Assembly: GCA_963973795.1 (NCBI GenBank)
Contig: CAXBAF010000049.1
Location: 1 to 13,298 of the forward strand
Length of the DNA stretch: 13,298 nucleotides
Direction: 5' to 3'
Origin: UBA1926 sp002337215
Lineage (GTDB): Bacteria > Planctomycetota > Phycisphaerae > Phycisphaerales > UBA1924
In this document: piece by piece, positions 6,259 through 10,438 of the stretch
How the letters are laid out: every line of letters begins with the position of its first letter
Numbering within the stretch: the first letter of the stretch is position 1
Position numbers and translations under genes: made by a program
The notes under the pieces: generated by a model
Seen by the model: only the letters and a program-made list of their open reading frames with translations
The model's database searches: none
What the model was told of the DNA's origin: nothing

Positions 6259-7014
6259 ATGCCCCACTATCTCATTCGCGGAGCCTGGAAGCGGGACGCG
6301 TCGGACGGCGTTCGTGCGATCTTTGCAAAATCGGAGGGCGTCGCACGCGCGGCCGCGAGCAAGGCGGGCTTGCTGGTGCTGTCTGTCGAGGTGTTGGACG
6401 AAGGCGCACCCGTTCGCGAGGATGCGGGCGAACCCTCGGCACTGTCGCGGCTTGCTACCCAACTCAATCGGGATGGCCGCCCGGACGATGCCGCTGCGGT
6501 GATGATGCAGGTCTACGGAATGTGGGCGGACGCAGGTACCAGTGATTCACTTTGCTTGCGGATTCCGAGGTACTTTCTCAAAGCGGGACGTCACGATGAC
6601 GCGTGGCGGATTCTCAATGAGATGCGGGTCGGGCGTGTGCGTGGCAATTCGTTGACCGATGATCGTGTACCCGCGGCATGGGTCGAGTGGTACAAGCTGG
6701 CAGCGCGCATTCTGAAAGCCGAGAAACGCCGCGATCATCACCGGATTATGGACGCCGCCGCGCAGGTCGCTGGGGTTCTAAGTGAATACTGGATCGTCTG
6801 TGATGGTGTACCGCGCCCGGGGATTGTGACTCGATCAGATGCGGTTGCGAGGATCGAGTTGATCACTGAGGAGGTACTGCCGTCGGGGGTTAGCGCCACG
6901 GAATGGGCCGAGGGGGTGGTGCCGGACGAAGGCAATGCAACGCTCGGCCGGGTGATCGAAATTGTTTCCAGTCTCGATGTTGAAATCATGCGGGCAGGGA
7001 GCGTGAAGTGGTGA
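6259..7014 (+). CDS. Unknown cytoplasmic protein with TPR-like helical repeats
   Basis: A 251-residue protein not assigned to a family. The first ~48 residues (MPHYLIRGAWKRDASDGVRA, then ARAAASKAGLLVLSVEVL) look like a small alpha/beta module in which an Ala-rich helix is followed by a strand. Residues about 60-130 have two helix-turn-helix repeats of TPR character (LATQLNRDGRPDDAAAVMMQ and IPRYFLKAGRHDDAWRILNE). The remainder is helical. No signal peptide or membrane segment. There is no spaced ribosome site; a -10 hexamer 6 nt before the ATG suggests a leaderless transcript. It is divergent from the 5282-6136 gene across 122 bp, so the two could form a functional pair, but this is only positional inference. 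The island location and lack of a known function make it an accessory-gene candidate. Confidence 0.72.
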   Translation: MPHYLIRGAWKRDASDGVRAIFAKSEGVARAAASKAGLLVLSVEVLDEGAPVREDAGEPSALSRLATQLNRDGRPDDAAAVMMQVYGMWADAGTSDSLCLRIPRYFLKAGRHDDAWRILNEMRVGRVRGNSLTDDRVPAAWVEWYKLAARILKAEKRRDHHRIMDAAAQVAGVLSEYWIVCDGVPRPGIVTRSDAVARIELITEEVLPSGVSATEWAEGVVPDEGNATLGRVIEIVSSLDVEIMRAGSVKW

Positions 7015-7093
7015 AAAAATATCGGTGGCGATTTTGGGCAGTGCCTATGAGTCTTTCAAGTGACTAGCGACCTTTGAAACGAGAAGATTTTGA

Positions 7094-7121
7094 TTGTTCG
7101 AGGTATGTCGATCGATAGACT
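7094..7121 (+). promoter_or_regulatory. Candidate promoter of the island dockerin gene
   Basis: TTGTTC (7094-7099), 16-nt spacer, TAGACT (7116-7121) in a locally AT-rich stretch, 36 nt before the ATG at 7158. It would give a short leader carrying the ribosome site GAAGGGAAAG. Match to sigma-70 consensus is partial. Confidence 0.4.
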
Positions 7122-7157
7122 GTAGCACCAACGATCAGTTTTCAGAAGGGAAAGATC

Positions 7158-8018
7158 ATGCGGCAAATTTGGCTGATTCCGGTACTCGCGGTATCTCTAG
7201 GGAACTTTGCCGACGCACAGTCTATGCGTGCGTCTTTCGAGTTTGAGGCAGACGCGATATTGCCGCGGAATACCATTGTTGGACCCGATGGTTCATGTAC
7301 CACAGAATGGAACCATCGGCCGCGGGCAACGGTCACTATCGTTATCGAAATTGTGGAACCCGAGCCCGGCTTCCCGTCCGCGTCGCTTGTTGACTTTCGC
7401 GCTGATTTCGAAAGCGAGAATCTGCACATTCTGGAGAACAACGATTCATTTTGCTTCGGTGAGGCGCATGTAGTACTTGACGAATGTACATGGCGTAACG
7501 CTACGCCGGTCACTGGTGGGTTCTACGAGGATTGGGTGCTTGGTTTCGCGAATGTTGTTCTTGGCGTGACGGCGTCTGGGTCAATGGAATCAAATCTAGT
7601 AGTTTATCAACTCGGTGAGTTTGAAATTGCATATGACTATGTCGGTTCAAGGGAATATGACGGGAGCGTTTCCTGGAACCTATACAAAGTAGGCGATGAA
7701 TGGTTTGGAAATTTTATTCTATCGCATCGAAATCCTCCGGAGCCGATTTTTGCTTCGGGTGATGGCGACTTCTATTTTGAGGCTTACTCGCAAGATGAGA
7801 GTTCGATCGCAGGGAATTTTGTACCAGCTCGCATTTGGTGTAGCCCCGTCGATTTCGCTGAGCCGTTTGGAGTGGTGGATCTTCAAGATCTGTCTGCGTT
7901 CATTGACGCCTATCTGAATCAGAGAAATCTGGCGAATCTTGCTGGGATTGAGCAGGGGGTCTTGGATCTAGCAGACATCGCAGTGTTCATCGATTTGTTC
8001 TCTGCTGGGTGTCCGTAA
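7158..8018 (+). CDS. Secreted GC-type dockerin protein carried by the island
   Basis: A 286-residue protein starting at ATG 7158, with GAAGGGAAAG a few nt upstream. Residues 1-21 are a signal peptide (MRQIWLIPVLAVSLGNFADA). The body (22-230) is strand-rich (FEFEADAILPRN, TVTIVIEIVE, YDGSVSWNLYK), consistent with a beta-sandwich, with no identified family. The C-terminus is a GC-type dockerin: FAEPFGVVDLQDLSAFIDAY, then QGVLDLADIAVFIDLFSAGC-P. The first loop is the usual 'AEPFG' variant; the second has lost the Asp/Asn ligands at loop positions 1, 3 and 5, retaining the final two Asp. It is visibly richer in A and T, with more AT-ending codons than the chromosomal dockerin genes in the window, so it probably came from another genome. 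By analogy it would be exported and displayed or anchored by host machinery. Confidence 0.88.
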   Translation: MRQIWLIPVLAVSLGNFADAQSMRASFEFEADAILPRNTIVGPDGSCTTEWNHRPRATVTIVIEIVEPEPGFPSASLVDFRADFESENLHILENNDSFCFGEAHVVLDECTWRNATPVTGGFYEDWVLGFANVVLGVTASGSMESNLVVYQLGEFEIAYDYVGSREYDGSVSWNLYKVGDEWFGNFILSHRNPPEPIFASGDGDFYFEAYSQDESSIAGNFVPARIWCSPVDFAEPFGVVDLQDLSAFIDAYLNQRNLANLAGIEQGVLDLADIAVFIDLFSAGCP

Positions 8019-8065
8019 ACGGGGTGCTTTCGTACAGCTGAGCGGACCACGCGAGTCAGACTATC

Positions 8066-8231
8066 GGGGGTTTTGGGACAAGCCCACGCGCGAGCGATAC
8101 CCGTGGGAAACGGCCAGAAAACGGGAGCGGGGGAGTTTTCCGGCCAGTACACGCGCACGGGCCGGGAGAATTTCGGGAGACGCCCGCACGCGAGGCGGGG
8201 GGGATTTCGGAAGCAGTACGCGCGTGAGGGC
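8066..8231. repeat. Five degenerate ~33-bp tandem repeats
   Basis: Successive units begin with a G run, then a T-rich patch, and end in an ACGCGCG-like segment: about 8066-8094, 8095-8128, 8129-8163, 8164-8196 and 8197-8231. Unit 2 is the most divergent. Both strands are open here but the translations are Arg/Pro/Gly-rich and unconvincing. Unit lengths of 29-35 bp and strong divergence argue against CRISPR. This and the A/B segments below are all I can see in the 8019-8506 gap between genes. Confidence 0.65.
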
Positions 8232-8306
8232 TACCGATCGGGCAGGGCGAGCCACCGACCGAGGCGGGCCGCGGGGCGTGTGAGGATGCCGACCGTGACA
8301 AGTACC

Positions 8307-8350
8307 ACCGTCGAGGGCATCGCCCACGATTGGGGCACGCACGCCGCCCA
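8307..8350. repeat. Segment A, first copy of a 44-bp duplication
   Basis: Matches 9309-9352 at 42 of 44 positions in direct orientation, offset 1,002 bp. Each copy lies about 160 bp upstream of one of the two paralogous small membrane-protein genes (offset 1,012 bp), so the two loci look like products of an old ~1-kb tandem duplication. Confidence 0.85.
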
Positions 8351-8386
8351 GGTCGAGGCCCTGCTGAGGACAATGCCGGACACGAC

Positions 8387-8441
8387 GCCGGACAGCGGGG
8401 CCAAGGTCCCGACCGGGGCATCGCTGATCCGATTCGACTGA
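8387..8441. repeat. Segment B, first copy of a decayed duplication
   Basis: This 55-bp segment (beginning GCCGGACAGCGGGGCCA, ending ATTCGACTGA) recurs at 8951-9000 with five substitutions and a 5-nt gap. Order along the DNA is A, B, gene 1, B', A', gene 2, so simple duplication was followed by rearrangement or loss. A possible short plus-strand peptide frame crosses it in copy 1 but is not preserved. Confidence 0.75.
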
Positions 8442-8471
8442 CATATCGAGGACCGGGGGGTGGTTTTTGCC

Positions 8472-8499
8472 TTGTGACAGACCGTAACGCCAGTATTCT
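8472..8499 (+). promoter_or_regulatory. Candidate promoter giving a leaderless mRNA (paralogue 1)
   Basis: TTGTGA (8472-8477), 16-nt spacer, TATTCT (8494-8499). The -10 ends 7 nt before the ATG at 8507, and no ribosome site is present. The same geometry occurs at the paralogous gene (9485-9512). Confidence 0.5.
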
Positions 8500-8506
8500 G
8501 ACTGGC

Positions 8507-8914
8507 ATGACAACCACTGAAGAACGTATCGCGAAACTCGAGAGGTCCACCGCCCGCTGGCGCTTCGCCACCGTGGGGATGGTGGGGGTGCTGGCCGTTG
8601 GCCTGATGGCCGGGCAAGGCCGGTCGAGCAAGGCGTTGTCCAATCTGGAGACAACGCTGCTGGACGCAATGCTGGTTGAAGCCGAGCCGAAGGTGATGGG
8701 AATCGCCTCGGGTGGAGAGAACACTGATTACAACTGGCGGCTCATCCGCGTTTGGAGCGATGGGACTACTGAGACAATGCGTGTTCCGAAGGGTGAGAAC
8801 TGGGATGCTGCGACTCAGTCGTTTTACGCGGGTGGCACCGGAACTGGAGTTCAGGGCAACGACCCGAAGTATGGATGGCGTCCCGTGATCAATGCCCCGC
8901 ATCCCGCGCCGTGA
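8507..8914 (+). CDS. Small single-pass membrane protein, paralogue 1
   Basis: A 135-residue protein starting at ATG 8507; a longer in-frame extension to 8330 is rejected because the paralogue begins at exactly this point. The N-terminus is a charged amphipathic helix (TTEERIAKLERSTARWR), then one transmembrane segment (FATVGMVGVLAVGLMAG, residues ~19-36). An extracytoplasmic ~95-residue domain follows with LIRVWSDGTTETM and a WRPVINAPHPAP end. The N-terminal 36 residues are nearly identical to the protein at 9519-9893; the distal domains share only an (I/V)RV(W/Y)xxGxTExM pattern and a terminal NxPxP motif. N-in topology is predicted from Arg/Lys placement. Function unknown. Such short-anchor proteins could be surface modifiers or membrane-associated effectors, but nothing here decides. 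Confidence 0.8.
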   Translation: MTTTEERIAKLERSTARWRFATVGMVGVLAVGLMAGQGRSSKALSNLETTLLDAMLVEAEPKVMGIASGGENTDYNWRLIRVWSDGTTETMRVPKGENWDAATQSFYAGGTGTGVQGNDPKYGWRPVINAPHPAP

Positions 8915-9107
8915 TGGTTCCTGTCATCAGTCGGTGATCATGCCGAGGCTGCCGGACAACTGGGCCACGGTCTCGACCGGGGCATTGCTGATTCGACTGA
9001 GTGCGAATGGGATCGGAAAGCTGGACGACCCCGCGCCTGTACAGGTTCGTTGCTGCAAGTGCTAGGATTGAATTGGTGGGTACCGCATGGGGCAGACCCC
9101 CTCGCCC

Positions 9108-9225
9108 GTTCGCGTCGTAACAGATCCGTTCCGGCTGACGGTTGTATGCCAAAGCACTCCCAATTACCGGTTCGCGTCGTAACTGACCCGTTCCCGTCTG
9201 CGGTTCTTGTGTGAGAGCATGCCCC
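9108..9225. repeat. Diverged ~62-bp tandem duplication
   Basis: GTTCGCGTCGTAAC occurs at 9108-9121 and 9170-9183 (offset 62 bp). Similarity continues through GA(T/C)CCGTTCC and a GGTTGT/GGTTCTTGTGTG region to a GCA-C-CCC end. Two copies are visible. Purpose unknown. Confidence 0.7.
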
Positions 9226-9308
9226 CGGTATCCACCACCGCCCAATGACGCATCGATTGAACAAAGACGCGTGACGATCTGCAATGGATCTGTGTTAATC
9301 CCTTGACG

Positions 9309-9352
9309 ACCGTTGAGGGCATCGCCCACGATCGGGGCACGCACGCCGCCCA
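9309..9352. repeat. Segment A', second copy of the 44-bp duplication
   Basis: Direct repeat of 8307-8350 with two C/T differences. It lies upstream of the second paralogue and marks the duplicated unit. Confidence 0.85.
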
Positions 9353-9484
9353 CGCGAGCATCAAGCCGACACCACCGATCAGCCATGCCCAACGCATGGG
9401 GCCAGCCTACGGGGTTTCTTGACCAATGCGCGCGTGACTTCTACGGACCTAATTCTCTCGCGGACGCGATCGCGATGAATTGTC

Positions 9485-9512
9485 TTGCACGTTTTATGGC
9501 ATCAACTAGGCT
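9485..9512 (+). promoter_or_regulatory. Candidate promoter giving a leaderless mRNA (paralogue 2)
   Basis: TTGCAC (9485-9490), 16-nt spacer, TAGGCT (9507-9512), ending 6 nt before the ATG at 9519. Spacing matches the promoter proposed for the paralogue although the intervening bases differ. No Shine-Dalgarno is present. Confidence 0.5.
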
Positions 9513-9518
9513 GGGCGT

Positions 9519-9893
9519 ATGAAAACTATCGAAGAACGCATCGCAAAACTAGAGGAATCCACTGCCCGCTGGCGTTTTGCCACTATCGGGATGGTGGGGG
9601 TGTTGGCCGTCGGGCTCTTGGCCGGACAGAGTGGGTCACAGAACGCGTTGACTGATTTGGAGTCATCGCGAGCCGATTCACTGCAAGGTGGACTTGTGCC
9701 GAAGGTCGCCGCTGTGGTGCCGGGTGCTGGGAACACACTTGTCCGCGTATACACGAACGGCTACACCGAGGCGATGAATGGGGCTTCGGTATTCACAAAC
9801 AATTGCAGCGGTGGCTGGAACAGCGATCTGCAAGTGTGGGAAGCTGGCTGTCCGGACGGGAATTGGAATCCAATCGCTCCGTATGAGCCTTGA
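9519..9893 (+). CDS. Small single-pass membrane protein, paralogue 2
   Basis: A 124-residue protein starting at ATG 9519. It has the same design as the 8507 protein: charged N-terminal helix (TIEERIAKLEESTARWR), one transmembrane helix (FATIGMVGVLAVGLLAG), and an outside domain with LVRVYTNGYTEAM. It differs in a Gly/Asn/Trp-rich end with two Cys (NNCSGGW and EAGCPDGNW) that could form a disulphide outside the membrane. Strong N-terminal conservation beside a diverged outer domain suggests that the anchor is maintained while the exposed part changes. It is the last cargo gene before the integrase tail fragment on the other strand. Function unknown. Confidence 0.8.
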   Translation: MKTIEERIAKLEESTARWRFATIGMVGVLAVGLLAGQSGSQNALTDLESSRADSLQGGLVPKVAAVVPGAGNTLVRVYTNGYTEAMNGASVFTNNCSGGWNSDLQVWEAGCPDGNWNPIAPYEP

Positions 9894-10064
9894 TTCCTTT
9901 GCCACGTTGATTGTGTCATCGTCTCCCGGTGAGATGAGATTCCGCTAGCACCACGATTGCGGCCCGGATCGCTGAGTTCAACTCGGGCCACGCCGCCGCG
10001 AGACGGGCGAGGTCGGGATCAGCGGGGGGCGTCGGATCGGGTGAATCGGGGGCGGATTCCGGGT

Positions 10065-10088
10065 CAACTGTGCGCGCCGTTGGCCGCA
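10065..10088 (+). repeat. Right copy of 24-bp direct repeat, candidate integrase arm site
   Basis: Exact copy of 1782-1805 in the same orientation, about 50 bp inside the right att repeat. In the circular form the two copies would flank attP asymmetrically (about 50 bp on one side, 140 bp on the other). Confidence 0.7.
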
Positions 10089-10100
10089 CTCCGGGGGGTG

Positions 10101-10115
10101 GCGTGCTAAGCACGC
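10101..10115. promoter_or_regulatory. Perfect palindrome beside attR
   Basis: GCGTGCTAAGCACGC is a 7-bp inverted repeat around a single A, 23 bp from the att repeat and 12 bp from the 24-bp arm repeat. Its position between an arm site and the core suggests a site for an accessory factor such as the element's Xis-type HTH proteins (inference). Confidence 0.45.
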
Positions 10116-10138
10116 TGATAGCAGGGGTTTGTGAATCC

Positions 10139-10218
10139 ATGCGCCGGTCTTGAAAACCGGTAGGCCTTCGGGCCTCGGGGGTTCGAATCCCCCTCGCACC
10201 GTTTGGGGACTCGGCTCG
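10139..10218 (+). repeat. attR: right copy of the attachment repeat, tRNA 3' part only
   Basis: Has the anticodon arm, variable arm (GGCC-TTCG-GGCC form), T arm and acceptor 3' strand of tRNA-Ser plus 17 bp beyond, but no 5' acceptor strand, so it cannot be a functional tRNA. Just upstream, GATAGCAGGGGTTTGTGAAT (10117-10136) loosely resembles the tRNA's D-arm region. Confidence 0.9.
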
Positions 10219-10438
10219 AACGGAGCCCCGGAACTCAGCAGGAATATGGTGAATCGCATCGGGGCCGTCGCTTGCGTCGTCGGGGTCGTCGGGGTCGTCG
10301 TTCGTTGGTCGGGTTTTCACCTATCGCGCGCGTCGTCCACCCGTGGCGCCCGCCGGATCTCGTCGGTCCTGCAGCGCAGCGGGTTGGGACGCACCCCCCC
10401 GTCCGTGGTGACAAAGCCCCCGACGCGGCCCCGCGATC
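10219..10438. other. Right chromosomal flank, no gene, distant similarity to integrase 3' region
   Basis: No protein-like gene is seen. AACTCAGCA (10232-10240) lies at the same distance from the tRNA end as in the left copy (1672-1680), followed by AATAT in both. The minus-strand translation leading into att (AEFRGSVRAESPNGARG) parallels the integrase linker (AELCDSTRAESPNGARG). A short 9-bp GTCGTCGGG-type repeat lies at about 10276-10300. Confidence 0.5.

Larger units (their letters stand above)
8915..9518. other. 604-bp gap between paralogues: decayed duplications, no clear gene
   Basis: Contains the second B copy (8951-9000), a diverged tandem repeat (9108-9225), the second A copy (9309-9352) and the promoter of the next gene. 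Minus-strand frames of up to 167 codons are open but differ between the duplicated copies and lack protein character. One frame from 9397 starts with a hydrophobic stretch but runs straight through the repeats. I regard the region as non-coding debris of duplication. Confidence 0.6.
9916..10140 (-). pseudogene. Detached integrase C-terminal tail (intC)
   Basis: This minus-strand segment lies directly beyond the right att repeat. It continues the integrase frame: the two att copies are 8,560 bp apart and the phase of the left frame maps exactly onto this one. It encodes 74 residues beginning MDSQTPAISVLS, then a Pro/Asp-rich linker, then DPDLARLAAAWPELNSAIRA and AIVVLAESHLTGRR, then stop. The W-x-x-L-x-x-x-I-R-x-x-I helix pattern resembles the tails of planctomycete integrases as I remember them, which needs a database check. 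In the circular element it would complete a 578-residue integrase. In the integrated form it has no ribosome site of its own, so it is probably silent. The in-frame extension to 10320 is chromosomal. Confidence 0.72.
1579..10218. mobile_element. Integrated satellite-like island in tRNA-Ser(UGA)
   Basis: The element is bounded by near-identical 80-bp direct repeats at 1579-1658 and 10139-10218 (offset 8,560 bp). An intact tRNA sits at the left and only a tRNA 3' part at the right. The integrase gene is adjacent to the intact tRNA and points toward it, the usual arrangement for tyrosine-recombinase islands. Contents are an HTH-HTH-wHTH-PrimPol-integrase operon and a cargo arm with two unknown genes, a secreted dockerin protein and two paralogous small membrane proteins. 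No capsid, terminase, tail, relaxase or type IV secretion gene is present. It is therefore probably a satellite or mobilisable island; dependence on a helper is inference. Confidence 0.88.

Noticed and set aside
8066..8231. CRISPR array
   Set aside because: Units are contiguous and degenerate, with no constant repeat separated by unique spacers and no cas genes in the window.
8056..8902. Long minus-strand frames across the first small membrane-protein gene
   Set aside because: Two different frames are open, neither with a start signal or domain, and the plus-strand gene is supported by a paralogue.
9164..9397. Small minus-strand gene with a hydrophobic, signal-like start (MRWAWLIGGVGLMLAW)
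   Set aside because: No ribosome site. It runs through the duplicated segment A', and the equivalent frame in copy A has unrelated upstream sequence; the rest is Arg-rich.
10139..10201. A second tRNA-Ser gene at the right end
   Set aside because: Only the anticodon, variable, T and acceptor 3' parts are present. The 5' acceptor strand is missing and the D region is only loosely similar, so it is the att duplicate.
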